Positions 36,154 to 45,637 of a stretch of DNA of 64,000 bases are shown one piece after another; the first letter of the stretch is position 1, and each line of letters begins with the position of its first letter. The position numbers were made by a program, and so were the translations under genes. This DNA is from Runella sp. SP2 (GTDB taxonomy: Bacteria > Bacteroidota > Bacteroidia > Cytophagales > Spirosomataceae). The stretch lies in assembly GCF_003711225.1 (NCBI RefSeq), contig NZ_CP031030.1, positions 4,030,001 through 4,094,000 of the forward strand. Reading direction: 5' to 3'. The notes beneath the pieces were generated by a model that saw only the letters and a list, made by a program, of their open reading frames with translations, did not search any database and was not told where the DNA came from.

Positions 36154-39100
36154 ATGCCTAAATTCTACACCTTTGGAATACTTTTTCTGATAATTGGGTC
36201 ATTTTCTACTACCCTTGCGCAAACGTTTACCTCTTCCAATCTCCCCATTATCGTCATCACTACAGGTGGTCAAACCATTTCAGATGACCCGAAGGTAAAT
36301 GTCAATATGGGCATTATTGACAACGGGCCAGGTAATCGAAATTATTACCGAAACCCCGCCAACAATAATCAACCCGACCCTTTCAATAATTTTAATGGAA
36401 CCGTGGGCATTGAGCACCGTGGCTCATCTTCTCAATTTTTCCCCAAAAAACCCTATGGTTTTGAAACGCGCACTGCAATAGGCGACGACCTCAAGGTGTC
36501 TTTATTGGGAATGCCCAAAGAAAGTGACTGGATTCTGAATGCCAGCTACACCGACAAAACCCTCATGCGCGACGTACTGACTTACCATTTGTCAAACCAA
36601 ATGGGGATGTATGCTACGCGTACCAAATTTGTTGAGTTGGTAGTTGATGGCGATTATAAAGGCGTTTATATATTGATGGAAAAAATAAAACGGGATGCCA
36701 ATCGGGTCAACATTGCTTCGCTAAAACCCACCGATAATTCGGGCGATGCTCTTACGGGAGGCTACATCCTGAAAGTAGATAAAAATACGGGCAGTGCCGA
36801 CGCTTATTGGAAATCGCCTTATCCTGCCAACAACCTGATGGAAATCAACATCATGCTTGAATACCCCAAGAAAGATGATATTACCACCGCGCAATTTGAA
36901 TACATCAAAAACCACTTTACCAATTTTGAGCATACCCTCAACGGACCTAATTTTAAAGATCCAGTTAATGGATATGCCAAGTACATTGACGTCAACACCT
37001 TTGTAGATTATTTTTTGCTTACCGAACTCACCTACAACATTGATGCCTACCGCCTGAGTGTCTTTTTCTACAAAGACCGCGATAGCCGCGACTCTAAAAT
37101 TAAGATGGGGCCAGCTTGGGACTATGACCACTCATACGGCAACGCTAATTATTGCAAAGGCTGGGAAACCAATCACTGGGCGTATGATTTTGTGCGAGAG
37201 TTTTGTCCACAAGACGATAAGCAAACCCCGACTTGGTGGGCACGTTTGCTTCAAGACCGTGAGTTTTGTCTCAAAGTCCGTGAACGCTGGCAGCAACTTC
37301 GGCAGAGTCAATGGACCAACAGCAACATTACCAATTTTGTGGACCAAAATGTAGCGCTCCTTGGCGAATCTCAAGTGCGCAATTTTCAGCGTTGGCCACT
37401 GTTGGGCGAATGGATTTGGCCTAATTACTACTGGGGAAACACCTATCAAGAGGAAATTGATTGGTTTAAAAACTGGACAGAACAACGCCTCAGTTGGCTC
37501 GATGCCAACATCCCCCGCGTGGGTGCCTTGGCCAATGAGCCCGCCGATTGCGCCTCGGTGACAAAACCAACCGTGAGTTCACCTGTCAATTATTGTATTG
37601 GGCAAACTGCTTCGGCACTTTCCGCAGGTGGCGTAAGCCTAAAATGGTACACCCAAGCAACGGGTGGCACTGGCAATACCTCCGCTCCTACTCCAGCGAC
37701 GAGCAACGCGGGCACAACGTCTTACTATGTTACCCAAACCATCAATAATTGTGAAAGTACACGGGCGCAAATCGACGTGATAGTCGCCTCTCAAGCCACA
37801 GCACCTACGGCTACCACGTCCATCGAATACTGCCAAGGCCAAACGGCATCGGTCCTAACGGCCAATGGCTCAAACCTAAAATGGTACACGGCACCTTTTG
37901 GAGGAACAGGCACAACCACCGCACCTACCCCTTCAACTTCATCGGCTACTTTGACCAGCTATTTTGTTTCGCAAACGGTGAATGGCTGTGAAAGTAATCG
38001 TACTCAAATCAACGTAAATGTCAAAAATCGGCCAGATGTGCCACAAACAGCAGCAAACCTCAACTATTGCCAAGGCCAAACGGCACTGCAACTCTCGGCG
38101 AGCGGTACGGCATTGTTGTGGTACTCTGTAGCCACAGGAGGTACTGGCTCCTCAGGGGCTCCCATTCCATCGACAAGTACTGTTGGAACAAATTCTTATT
38201 TTGTCAGCCAAACCCTCAATGGTTGCGAGAGTAATCGCGCCGAAATCAAGGTCAATGTGGGCACAAAAACCACTGCTCCTAGCGCGTCTAATGTTGAATA
38301 CTGTCAAGGACAAACAGCTTCGCCTCTCACGGCGGCTGGAAATGATTTGTTGTGGTACACTTCCTCTACGGGAGGTGAAAGCAGCACTACGGCTCCTACA
38401 CCTTCCACTGCAAGTCCCAACATTTTGAGCTATTTTGTTTCACAAACCATCAGCGGATGCGAAAGCAACCGTACGCAAGTGATGGTGACCATTCGCAGCA
38501 AACCCAGCCTTCCAGAGGTGGTTAATCCACCAAGCTATTGTCAGGGAGATGCGACCAACCCACTTAGTGCCACTGGCTCAAACCTAAAATGGTACGACAT
38601 TGCAGTAGGCGGAACGGCAAGTAGTACTGCCCCTAGCCCTTCGTCGGCCACAGCGCGCACTGTTGCGTATTACGTCAGTCAAACCGTTAATTCGTGCGAA
38701 AGTAGCCGCGCCATGATACCCGTCACCATCAAAGCCAAACCTGTTCCGCCTTCGGTTTCTGGTTCGGTCAGTTATACCCAAGGACAAGCCCCCGCTGCCC
38801 TGAGTGCCACTGGTAGCTCCTTAAAATGGTACAGTTCATCCACTGGTGGAACGGGCAATTTGACAGCCCCAACCCCTTCTACGACCTCCACGGGAAATAC
38901 CTCTTATTATGTGAGCCAAACCGTAAACGGCTGCGAAAGCGACCGCTCATTGATTACGGTGTTGGTAAGCCCACCGTCTCAAGTAACGGCTTGTATCGAA
39001 ACCAAAGTATTGTTAGAAGGCGCCATGAATGGAACCATCATGCACACCAAACTCAACCAACTTGGATTACTGCCTGGGCAAACGCCTAAGGATGCGTTGG

Positions 39101-39681
39101 CAACCAAAACCGCAGCTGGTCAGCCCTACAAAAATGCGCCTTGGAATTATCCTGGCAGCGAAGGTTCTGAAATTTATTCTCCTGATGTCGTTGACTGGGT
39201 ATTGGTTTCGCTACGGACATCGCCCGAAGAAGCAAGTTCGACTATCTTTAAAACCTCGGGTTTACTTTTTAAAGACGGTACTGTACAAACCACGGGGGCT
39301 TGTCCCGTCGTTAATCCTACCCAAACACTGTTTGTAGCCATCGAACACCGCAACCACATCGGAGCGGTATCGCACGACGCCGTAGCGGTCATAAACAATA
39401 AAATTAGCTATGACTTCACCAAACGCCAATCGTACGTTCCTGCGGGACTTCCCGCGTCGGGGCAGTTGCAAGTTGGCAGTTTTTTCTGTCTTTTTGCCGC
39501 CGATTCCCATAAAACGTCTTTTGCCGAAGTGAATGCCAACGATGCTTCAATTTGGCTCAACGAAAACGGAAAATTTGGACTCTACAAACTCAGCGACTTC
39601 AACTTAGACGGTGAAATCAACGCCAACGACAACTCCATTTGGCGACGAAACAACGGCAAGTTTTCGGGAGTGAAGTTTTAG
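36154..39681 (+). CDS. CotH-kinase-family secreted protein with Ig-like repeats and dockerin-like tail
   Basis: A 1175-aa exported protein. The signal peptide ends at TLAQ. Residues 30-455 form a CotH domain (GTVGIEHRGSSSQFFPKKPYGFE, DGDYKGVYILMEKIKRD, and the metal-binding GPAWDYDHSYGN), an atypical protein-kinase fold. Six Ig-like repeats of about 80 residues follow, with the pattern YCQGQTAxxLxAxGxxLxWY...APTPSTS...SYxVSQTVNGCES; the sixth has lost its first Cys. A Bacteroidota 'LLEGAMNG...APWNYPGSEG' domain follows. The C-terminus has two dockerin-like EF-hand loops (NANDASIWL and DFNLDGEINANDNSIW). Surface location is likely; substrates are unknown. Confidence 0.9.
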   Translation: MPKFYTFGILFLIIGSFSTTLAQTFTSSNLPIIVITTGGQTISDDPKVNVNMGIIDNGPGNRNYYRNPANNNQPDPFNNFNGTVGIEHRGSSSQFFPKKPYGFETRTAIGDDLKVSLLGMPKESDWILNASYTDKTLMRDVLTYHLSNQMGMYATRTKFVELVVDGDYKGVYILMEKIKRDANRVNIASLKPTDNSGDALTGGYILKVDKNTGSADAYWKSPYPANNLMEINIMLEYPKKDDITTAQFEYIKNHFTNFEHTLNGPNFKDPVNGYAKYIDVNTFVDYFLLTELTYNIDAYRLSVFFYKDRDSRDSKIKMGPAWDYDHSYGNANYCKGWETNHWAYDFVREFCPQDDKQTPTWWARLLQDREFCLKVRERWQQLRQSQWTNSNITNFVDQNVALLGESQVRNFQRWPLLGEWIWPNYYWGNTYQEEIDWFKNWTEQRLSWLDANIPRVGALANEPADCASVTKPTVSSPVNYCIGQTASALSAGGVSLKWYTQATGGTGNTSAPTPATSNAGTTSYYVTQTINNCESTRAQIDVIVASQATAPTATTSIEYCQGQTASVLTANGSNLKWYTAPFGGTGTTTAPTPSTSSATLTSYFVSQTVNGCESNRTQINVNVKNRPDVPQTAANLNYCQGQTALQLSASGTALLWYSVATGGTGSSGAPIPSTSTVGTNSYFVSQTLNGCESNRAEIKVNVGTKTTAPSASNVEYCQGQTASPLTAAGNDLLWYTSSTGGESSTTAPTPSTASPNILSYFVSQTISGCESNRTQVMVTIRSKPSLPEVVNPPSYCQGDATNPLSATGSNLKWYDIAVGGTASSTAPSPSSATARTVAYYVSQTVNSCESSRAMIPVTIKAKPVPPSVSGSVSYTQGQAPAALSATGSSLKWYSSSTGGTGNLTAPTPSTTSTGNTSYYVSQTVNGCESDRSLITVLVSPPSQVTACIETKVLLEGAMNGTIMHTKLNQLGLLPGQTPKDALATKTAAGQPYKNAPWNYPGSEGSEIYSPDVVDWVLVSLRTSPEEASSTIFKTSGLLFKDGTVQTTGACPVVNPTQTLFVAIEHRNHIGAVSHDAVAVINNKISYDFTKRQSYVPAGLPASGQLQVGSFFCLFAADSHKTSFAEVNANDASIWLNENGKFGLYKLSDFNLDGEINANDNSIWRRNNGKFSGVKF

Positions 39682-39694
39682 CAATACGCCACCA

Positions 39695-42600
39695 TCACAT
39701 ATTTCGGCGGTACTGGCCACCAACTTGGTACAAGGCCGCCGAAATTTGGCCGAGTGTGCATACTTTCACCGTTTCCATGAGGCATTCAAACAAATTACCA
39801 CCTTGCAGCGCTACTTGTTGTAGCTTCGCCAATGCCACTTGTGCTTGGGCTTCGTTGCGCTGCTGAAACGCTTTTCTCGACGCTACAGCGTATTGTTTTT
39901 CTTCGTCGGTCGAGCGGATGACTTCGGCTGGGAGAGTCGTGGGAGAGCCTTTTTCGTCCAAAAATGTATTGACCCCGATGATTGGCAACGCCCCCGTGTG
40001 CTTCTGCATTTCGTAATACATCGACTCCTCTTGGATTTTGCTGCGTTGATACATGCGTTCCATCGCACCCAAAACGCCACCGCGTTCGTTGATACTCAAA
40101 AACTCTTGGTAAACGGCTTCTTCCACCAAATCGGTTAATTCTTCTACGATAAATGCTCCTTGCAACGGATTTTCGTTTTTGGTCAACCCAAACTCGCGGT
40201 TGATAATCAACTGTATCGCCATCGCCCGACGCACGCTTTCTTCGGTAGGGGTCGTAATGGCCTCGTCGTAAGCGTTGGTATGCAGTGAGTTGCAGTTGTC
40301 ATAAATCGCCAACAACGCCTGCAAGGTCGTTCGGATGTCGTTGAAAGCAATTTCTTGCGCGTGCAAACTCCGCCCCGACGTCTGAATGTGGTACTTGAGT
40401 TTTTGGCTACGGTCGTTGCCTTTGTACTTGTTTTTCATGGCTTTGGCCCAAATCCGACGCGCTACTCGCCCCAAAACGGTATATTCAGGGTCCATTCCGT
40501 TGGAGAAGAAAAAGGACAAATTAGGCGCAAAATCGTCGATGTGCATTCCTCGGCTGAGGTAGTATTCCACAAAGGTAAAACCGTTGGACAACGTAAAGGC
40601 CAACTGCGAAATGGGGTTCGCCCCCGCCTCGGCAATGTGATAGCCCGAAATCGAAACCGAATAGAAATTTCGTACTTGGTTTTCAATAAAATACTGCTGA
40701 ATGTCGCCCATGAGTTTGAGAGCAAACTCTGTGCTGAAGATGCAGGTATTCTGCGCTTGGTCTTCTTTCAAAATGTCAGCTTGTACCGTTCCGCGTACTT
40801 GACGCAGGGTATCGGCTTTGATTTTTTGATAGACGTCGGTAGGCAGCACTTGGTCGCCCGTCGTGCCGAGGAGCGCCAACCCGAGGCCGTTGTTGCCTTC
40901 GGGAACCTCACCTTGGTAGGCAACCTCACCCCTAGCCCCTCTCCTTTCAGGCGAGGGGTATTTTTGTTCCCCTATTACCTCCCTCCCTACAGGGGAGGGA
41001 CCGAGGGTGGGGTTTTGCAGGTACTTCTCACACTGCTGATCAATGGCCGCATTTAAGAAAAAAGCCAGTACAATGGGTGCGGGGCCGTTGATGGTCATGG
41101 ACACCGAGGTGTTGGGGTCACACAGGTCAAAGCCGCTGTATAGTTTTTTGGCATCGTCGAGGGTACAGACACTTACGCCCGAGTTTCCGACCTTCCCGTA
41201 TATGTCAGGGCGTAAGTCGGGGTCTTCGCCGTAGAGCGTCACCGAATCAAAAGCCGTGGAAAGGCGTTTGGCGGGCATTCCTTTGGAGACGTAGTGAAAA
41301 CGGCGGTTGGTGCGTTCAGGACCACCTTCCCCCGCAAACATCCGCGTGGGGTCTTCGCCCTCGCGTTTGAGCGGAAATACACCAGACGTATATGGGTAAA
41401 CGCCAGGAACATTTTCGGTCAGCAACCACCGTAAAATATCGCCCCAATCGTGGTACTTGGGCAACGCTATTTTGGGGATTTTGAGGTGCGACAGGGTTTC
41501 GTACCAAAGGTCTTGTTCGATGATACGATCACGGACTTTGAACTGGTACTTTTCAGCGCGGTATTGTTTCACCGTCTCGGGCCACTGTTCGAGTAAGCGT
41601 TTGCAGTCATAATGCAAACGAGCTTCCAAATCGCCATAGATGGCTTTGAGATCTTCCAATTTGTCAAAATTTGGAAGCGTTGACAACGTTTTTAGCGTAC
41701 CATCCAACTGGTACAATTGCCGCGCAATGGCGCATTGGTCGTTGACAAACTGCTCATACGCACGGGCATTTTCCACAATTTCGGCCAAATACCGCACACG
41801 GTCAGAAGGAATGATGCCTTTGGAGTGATGAGAGATGAGTGATGAGTGATGAGTTTGATCTGTTTTTTTGCCACTTGCCCCTTGCCCTTCCCCCTTTGCC
41901 CATTGCCTCTTACCCTTTGCCCCTTGCCCTTCGCCCCTGCTCTCCAGCAACTCCAACACCTTGGCGTAGAGCGTGTTCATTCCTTCGTCGTTGAACTGAC
42001 TGGCCATAGTTCCAAAGATGGGCAACTGGTCGTCGGGAACATCCCAGAGGTTATGATTGCGACGGTATTGTTTGCGTACGTCGCGCAGGGCGTCAAGCGA
42101 GCCGCGTTTGTCGAATTTGTTGATGGCAATGAGGTCGGCGAAATCGAGCATGTCGATTTTTTCCAACTGCGTAGCCGCGCCATACTCCGCCGTCATCACG
42201 TACAGCGAAACGTCGGAATGTTCGGTAATTTCGGTATCGGATTGCCCGATGCCCGACGTTTCGACGATAATTAGGTCAAAATGAGCCGCTTTGCAAATAT
42301 CAATGGCGTCTTGTACGTGCCGACTCAGCGATAAATTGGACTGACGCGTAGCCAACGAACGCATATAAACCCGTCCTTTGGCGATGTCGGGGTGCAGGGA
42401 GTTCATCCGAATGCGGTCGCCCAACAAAGCCCCGCCCGTTTTGCGTTTGGAGGGGTCAACTGAGATGACTGCCAAGGTTTTATCTTCAAAATCGAGCAAA
42501 AATCGCCGTATCAGTTCGTCCACCAACGACGATTTTCCTGCCCCGCCTGTGCCAGTGATGCCAAGAACCAGCCCCCCGCCCCCCAATGGGGGAGTAAAAA

Positions 42601-43132
42601 CGCCGCTTTCGGCCTGAGAAATCAGGCGTGCAATTGACTGATGATTGGAAGCCCCCTGGCCCCCAATGGGGGTATTCACTGTTCCCCCATTGGGGGTTAG
42701 GGGGCGTAACAAGTCATCAATCATTCCTTGCAACCCCATGGCGCGGCCGTCGTCGGGGGAGTAAAGGCGGGTGATGCCGTAAGCGTGCAGCTCGGCGATT
42801 TCGGAAGGCAAAATAGTGCCTCCCCCACCTCCAAAAATCTTGATATGCCCTGCCCCTCGTTCTTGCAGGAGGTCGTACATGTATTTAAAAAACTCGACGT
42901 GCCCACCTTGGTAACTGGTGATGGCAATGCCGTGCGCGTCTTCTTGGATGGCACACTCCACAATCTCCTGCACCGAACGATTATGCCCCAAATGAATCAC
43001 CTCTGCCCCAGCGGCTTGCATGAGGCGGCGCATGATGTTGATGGCGGCGTCGTGGCCGTCAAAAAGACTCGCGGCCGTGACGATTCTGATGGGATACGTG
43101 AGTGAGATTGGGGGTTGAGTGACTTTTTCCAT
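39695..43132 (-). CDS. icmF: Isobutyryl-CoA mutase fused form (IcmF)
   Basis: A 1145-aa coenzyme-B12 mutase fused to its G-protein chaperone. The B12-binding domain (about 12-145) has the cobalt-ligand His27 in [10 protein letters not shown]. The MeaI-type GTPase (about 185-395) has the P-loop [17 protein letters not shown] and NKFD. The mutase/substrate domain (about 540-1145) follows. It probably interconverts isobutyryl-CoA and n-butyryl-CoA (or related acyl-CoAs). Three interdomain or loop stretches (about 145-187, 399-438, 707-745) are low-complexity sequence encoded by inserted palindromic or simple repeats. A promoter TTTG-N20-TACCTTCG lies at 43162-43193. Start chosen at MEKVTQPP. Confidence 0.94.
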   Translation of the reverse strand: MEKVTQPPISLTYPIRIVTAASLFDGHDAAINIMRRLMQAAGAEVIHLGHNRSVQEIVECAIQEDAHGIAITSYQGGHVEFFKYMYDLLQERGAGHIKIFGGGGGTILPSEIAELHAYGITRLYSPDDGRAMGLQGMIDDLLRPLTPNGGTVNTPIGGQGASNHQSIARLISQAESGVFTPPLGGGGLVLGITGTGGAGKSSLVDELIRRFLLDFEDKTLAVISVDPSKRKTGGALLGDRIRMNSLHPDIAKGRVYMRSLATRQSNLSLSRHVQDAIDICKAAHFDLIIVETSGIGQSDTEITEHSDVSLYVMTAEYGAATQLEKIDMLDFADLIAINKFDKRGSLDALRDVRKQYRRNHNLWDVPDDQLPIFGTMASQFNDEGMNTLYAKVLELLESRGEGQGAKGKRQWAKGEGQGASGKKTDQTHHSSLISHHSKGIIPSDRVRYLAEIVENARAYEQFVNDQCAIARQLYQLDGTLKTLSTLPNFDKLEDLKAIYGDLEARLHYDCKRLLEQWPETVKQYRAEKYQFKVRDRIIEQDLWYETLSHLKIPKIALPKYHDWGDILRWLLTENVPGVYPYTSGVFPLKREGEDPTRMFAGEGGPERTNRRFHYVSKGMPAKRLSTAFDSVTLYGEDPDLRPDIYGKVGNSGVSVCTLDDAKKLYSGFDLCDPNTSVSMTINGPAPIVLAFFLNAAIDQQCEKYLQNPTLGPSPVGREVIGEQKYPSPERRGARGEVAYQGEVPEGNNGLGLALLGTTGDQVLPTDVYQKIKADTLRQVRGTVQADILKEDQAQNTCIFSTEFALKLMGDIQQYFIENQVRNFYSVSISGYHIAEAGANPISQLAFTLSNGFTFVEYYLSRGMHIDDFAPNLSFFFSNGMDPEYTVLGRVARRIWAKAMKNKYKGNDRSQKLKYHIQTSGRSLHAQEIAFNDIRTTLQALLAIYDNCNSLHTNAYDEAITTPTEESVRRAMAIQLIINREFGLTKNENPLQGAFIVEELTDLVEEAVYQEFLSINERGGVLGAMERMYQRSKIQEESMYYEMQKHTGALPIIGVNTFLDEKGSPTTLPAEVIRSTDEEKQYAVASRKAFQQRNEAQAQVALAKLQQVALQGGNLFECLMETVKVCTLGQISAALYQVGGQYRRNM
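40929..41013. repeat. Palindromic intergenic-type repeats inserted in the icmF coding sequence
   Basis: Two GC-rich imperfect palindromes lie side by side (CCCCTCTCCT...AGGCGAGGGG and CCCTCCCTACAGGGGAGGG...). They are translated in frame as residues about 707-745 of IcmF. Such sequences are usually intergenic. Confidence 0.75.
41826..41943. repeat. Simple-sequence repeats inserted in the icmF coding sequence
   Basis: About four copies of a GATGAGT heptamer-like repeat are followed by about seven degenerate copies of TTGCCC(C)/CTTGCCC. They encode the [10 protein letters not shown] and [14 protein letters not shown] linker of IcmF (residues about 399-438). Confidence 0.75.
42571..42705. repeat. 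Three copies of a CCCCCAATGGGGG palindrome inside icmF
   Basis: GCCCCCTGGCCCCCAATGGG with two more G (42651-42672) and its inverted copy (42684-42705) match with two mismatches. A third copy is at 42571-42594. They are translated as [15 protein letters not shown] and TPPLGGGG between the B12 and GTPase domains. Confidence 0.8.
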
Positions 43133-43161
43133 GTTCTGACGTTTACCGATAAAATTCACTG

Positions 43162-43193
43162 CGAAGGTAGAAGAAATGAGAGGTTTAAACAAA
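43162..43193 (-). promoter_or_regulatory. icmF promoter, Bacteroidota type
   Basis: On the minus strand, TTTG (43190-43193) is spaced 20 bp from TACCTTCG (43162-43169), close to TTTG-N19/20-TAnnTTTG. It is 30 bp upstream of the chosen icmF start. Confidence 0.55.
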
Positions 43194-43209
43194 GTCAATC
43201 TATACACCC

Positions 43210-43725
43210 ATGTACAGGGAGCGTTTTGGTCTCAAAACCGAACCCATAGGCAAAAAAGTTTTATTACACATCCATGAAGTAACTGGAGCAGCCGCGACTA
43301 TTTTGCCATATTGTATCAAAACGCTCAAGCTCTCAGAAAGCACGATACACAGTAGAATCAACGGGGTGAAGTATTTATTGGCATACCCCGACCCAAGAAG
43401 TGAGCGAGGTGTGAATCTGAATTTTAAGGAGTATCACCCTCAAGAGTGGCTCTTTGAGGGGCAAATTGCGGGCGAGAAATACTCTGTGCGTAGCATCCAA
43501 AATATCTTTGGGGCGGCAGTAGAAAAAGCGGGTATAAAAAAAGACGTAAGCGTACACACCTTACGGCATAGCTTTGCGACCCACCTGCTCGAAAACGGCA
43601 CCGATTTACGATACATACAGAGCCTTTTGGGACACGAAAGCTCCAAAACGACCGAAATTTACACCCACATTACTACCAAGGGTTTTGACCAAATAAAAAG
43701 TCCTTTGGATAAGTTGGATATTTAA
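43210..43725 (+). pseudogene. Internally deleted IntI/Xer-like tyrosine recombinase
   Basis: A 171-aa remnant of a site-specific recombinase that is normally about 300-370 aa. Residues 1-51 keep a piece of the core-binding domain ([17 protein letters not shown]). The sequence then jumps to the end of the catalytic domain ([18 protein letters not shown]). Box II HTLR (116-119), His142 (LLGH) and the nucleophile Tyr151 (IYTHI) are present, but the box I Arg region is absent. The tail IKSPLDKL recalls the VRSPLD ending of integron integrases. It is followed by 20 kb of cassette-like modules in the same orientation. It is presumably inactive. Confidence 0.75.
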
Positions 43726-43754
43726 TTAAAAGTTTTTTTATTTGAGAAACAATT

Positions 43755-44132
43755 GTGATATGCGTGGACTTAACCGCGTCGGCGGTCCGAAAAGTAACAC
43801 TCATTGGTAACTTAGGTAAAACCCCTGAGATACAGGCTTTAGAAGGCGGCACAAAGGTAGCTAAGTTGTCGTTGGCAACAACCGAAACTTATAAAGACAG
43901 CAAAGGGCAATCTCATACCAATACCGAATGGCACACAGTAGTTTTGTGGCAAAATTTGGCCGAGTTAGCAGCTACTTATTTGCAGAAAGGGAGTTTGATA
44001 TACGTAGAAGGAAAGCTCAAAACACGGTCTTACGAGGACAAAACGGGCGAAAAGCGATACGTAACCGAGATAATTGCCGACAGTATTATCATGTTAGACA
44101 AACCACAACGACCACGCACAAATCGGAAATAG
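43755..44132 (+). CDS. ssb: Single-stranded DNA-binding protein (accessory SSB)
   Basis: About 122-125 aa with a GTG start (43755 or 43764). The OB fold is clear: VRKVTLIGNLGKTPEIQAL, VAKLSLATTETYKD, TEWHTVVLWQNLAELAATYLQKGSLIYVEGKL and a DKTGEKRYVTEI strand. The C-terminus is short and basic (KPQRPRTNRK) and lacks the acidic DDDIPF-type tip that recruits partner proteins in housekeeping SSBs. It lies 30 bp after the recombinase remnant, at the head of the cassette array. It could be part of the mobile system or itself a cassette. Confidence 0.88.
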   Translation: MICVDLTASAVRKVTLIGNLGKTPEIQALEGGTKVAKLSLATTETYKDSKGQSHTNTEWHTVVLWQNLAELAATYLQKGSLIYVEGKLKTRSYEDKTGEKRYVTEIIADSIIMLDKPQRPRTNRK

Positions 44133-44133
44133 A

Positions 44134-44208
44134 CGCCATAACAGCCGACAACAAACGTTTATAATCGTTTGAAAACGGTAGAGTGGCGTAAATACAATCG
44201 TTAGCACC
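44134..44208. repeat. attC-like site 0 (weak) ending GTTAGCACC
   Basis: Short imperfect palindrome: ACGCCA near 44133 and TGGCGT near 44184 pair, and an inner CAAACG...CGTTTG stem lies between. It ends with CGTTAGCACC. GTTAGCACC (44200-44208) is the first sequence of cassette 1. The left half is poorly conserved compared with the later sites. Confidence 0.45.
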
Positions 44209-44231
44209 AATTTTGAACAAAAATTAACTTA

Positions 44232-44816
44232 ATGAAAAACATCAGACTTATTTTACTATTATTTATTTTCACAAATTGTGCCAGCTACAGTCGGAAAGAA
44301 TTTAAAAATGAATTAGTGAAAATTGGAAGAATTGGATATTCAAGCTTAAATGGGAAATATGAATCAAAACCTTTTCGATATTTCGGAGAACAGTCAAACT
44401 GGAATACAGAAGACTCTTTGAAAACTAAAAATCTTTTAGGGGTATATGAAAGAATACAAAATAAAGCACCTTATTATGACAAAACGGAAATTTTAGATTA
44501 CGAATTTATTAAATTAAATTTCAAGCCAAATGGGAAACTATTATATGAATTAATATTAAATGATTCAGTTATAAAAAAGGATTCTGTGAATTATAAAGTG
44601 AATAATGGAATGATTAAACTTAAAAACTCATTTTACAAATGTGAAGGTGTTCCTTTTTTATTAGGCGGTTGTAGAAATGGAAGAATTAGATTAGGTATTT
44701 CAAAAAATAATAATCTTATTTTAAACAAATCTTATGACCAATATGGAGCATTATTAATTATAATTGGAGCTGGATTAAATAACAACTCAACTTATGAATA
44801 TAGAAAAATTGAATAA
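44232..44816 (+). CDS. Small lipoprotein of unknown function (cassette 1)
   Basis: A 194-aa predicted lipoprotein: lipobox LFIFTNC (Cys about 16). The mature part has no recognised domain (GYSSLNGKYESKPFRYFGEQ, LNFKPNGKLLYELILND, FLLGGCRNGRIRLGI). The DNA is very AT-rich compared with icmF and upstream genes, consistent with acquired DNA. It is the only gene between GTTAGCACC (44200) and its reverse complement GGTGCTAAC (44822), so it is a one-gene cassette. Confidence 0.68.
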   Translation: MKNIRLILLLFIFTNCASYSRKEFKNELVKIGRIGYSSLNGKYESKPFRYFGEQSNWNTEDSLKTKNLLGVYERIQNKAPYYDKTEILDYEFIKLNFKPNGKLLYELILNDSVIKKDSVNYKVNNGMIKLKNSFYKCEGVPFLLGGCRNGRIRLGISKNNNLILNKSYDQYGALLIIIGAGLNNNSTYEYRKIE

Positions 44817-44821
44817 AAACT

Positions 44822-44957
44822 GGTGCTAACAAGGGTTTTGCGTCAGGCGGGCTGAAGTGCAAAATTCAACGGCAGTTTTTCAATTGAACTTTAGGAATAA
44901 TACAAGCTTTTGTGCTCCGAAACCCGCCCGAACGCAAAGCCCCAAACCGTTAGCAGC
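44822..44957. repeat. attC-like site A
   Basis: 136-bp imperfect palindrome. Left arm GGTGCTAACAAGGGTTTTGC and GGCGGGCTGAAGTGC; right arm GTGCTCCGAAACCCGCCC, then AACGCAAAGCCCC and CCGTTAGCAGC. The left end matches the start of the cassette before it; the right end starts the next cassette (GTTAGCAGC, 44949-44957). Confidence 0.8.
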
Positions 44958-45165
44958 AAGCGTAAAAAGACCGTGCAACCCTGACAGTAACGGACAGACA
45001 AACAAGAGAAGCGTAAACCATTTTGACAGATAAACAAAGACATACAGACCATATTACAAACGGACAAGAACTAAGCCGACACACCTTGCCGACTCTTCTG
45101 TATTTTTTCTTTTCCCCACCGCACATTTTTTTATTCAATTTTTTGCCACCGCACAATGGCACATT

Positions 45166-45191
45166 GGCTTTTGCCCCGACACACAAAAGCC
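45166..45191. other. Long non-coding leader of cassette 2 (44958-45273), with hairpin
   Basis: The 316-bp stretch before the first gene of cassette 2 shows no ORF with family features. It contains a GGCTTTTG/CAAAAGCC hairpin (45166-45191), repeated CCACCGCACA motifs (about 45117 and 45147) and, at its end, a perfect -7 box. It could be a regulatory leader for the metal-transport genes; nothing matches a known riboswitch. Confidence 0.35.
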
Positions 45192-45236
45192 CACGCTTCG
45201 GCAAAATCCAAAGAGCCATTTTTCCCAACGCTTTTT

Positions 45237-45244
45237 TAACTTTG
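45237..45244 (+). promoter_or_regulatory. Bacteroidota -7 box TAACTTTG
   Basis: A perfect TAnnTTTG lies 30 bp before the ATG at 45274. No clear -33 TTTG was found. It suggests that this cassette carries its own promoter. Confidence 0.5.
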
Positions 45245-45273
45245 CATTTATAAACATCTATATAGAGAACACT

Positions 45274-45615
45274 ATGCTATCAACAGAGAAAACATTATCA
45301 GAAGTAATAGAAATACTAAGACAACGTGGTTATACAGAAGACTTTAACTTGTTGGAAGAAAACATATCTTACAAAAAAGGAGGCGAAAAAGTTGATTTGA
45401 ACGACATCGTTATTGACAAAATATATCGTTTTACAGGACAAAACGACTTGGAAGACGAAGCTATTTTATACGCAATGACAAATCAGAAAGACGGAGCTAA
45501 AGGCGTATTTGTCAATGGGTATGGAACTTACACAGACTCAGGAGCAAACGCTGTTATCAGTAAGATAACTGTTAATGAAAATGATAATGATAATGACGAT
45601 TGGACAATCAAATAA
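45274..45615 (+). CDS. Small acidic conserved protein (often labelled PRPP-synthetase-like), unknown
   Basis: A 113-aa cytosolic protein resembling a short Bacteroidota family (LSEVIEILRQRGYTEDFNLLEENISY, DIVIDKIYRFTG, ILYAMTNQKDGAKGVFVNGYGTYTD). Family members are often labelled 'phosphoribosylpyrophosphate synthetase' without enzymatic motifs; no PRPP-binding site is visible. The tail is acidic (NENDNDNDD). It lies 22 bp before the next small gene in the metal-related cassette. Confidence 0.72.
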   Translation: MLSTEKTLSEVIEILRQRGYTEDFNLLEENISYKKGGEKVDLNDIVIDKIYRFTGQNDLEDEAILYAMTNQKDGAKGVFVNGYGTYTDSGANAVISKITVNENDNDNDDWTIK

Positions 45616-45625
45616 TGAATTATAC

Positions 45626-45633
45626 TAACTTTG
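45626..45633 (+). promoter_or_regulatory. Second -7 box in cassette 2
   Basis: TAACTTTG lies only 4 bp before the GTG start at 45638. A transcript from here would be leaderless or nearly so, or translation starts further downstream. Confidence 0.4.
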
Positions 45634-45637
45634 CAGC

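Noticed and set aside
40355..41056. A 233-codon open frame on the plus strand within icmF
   Set aside because: It is antisense to the conserved mutase domain, whose frame is certain; no protein family features.
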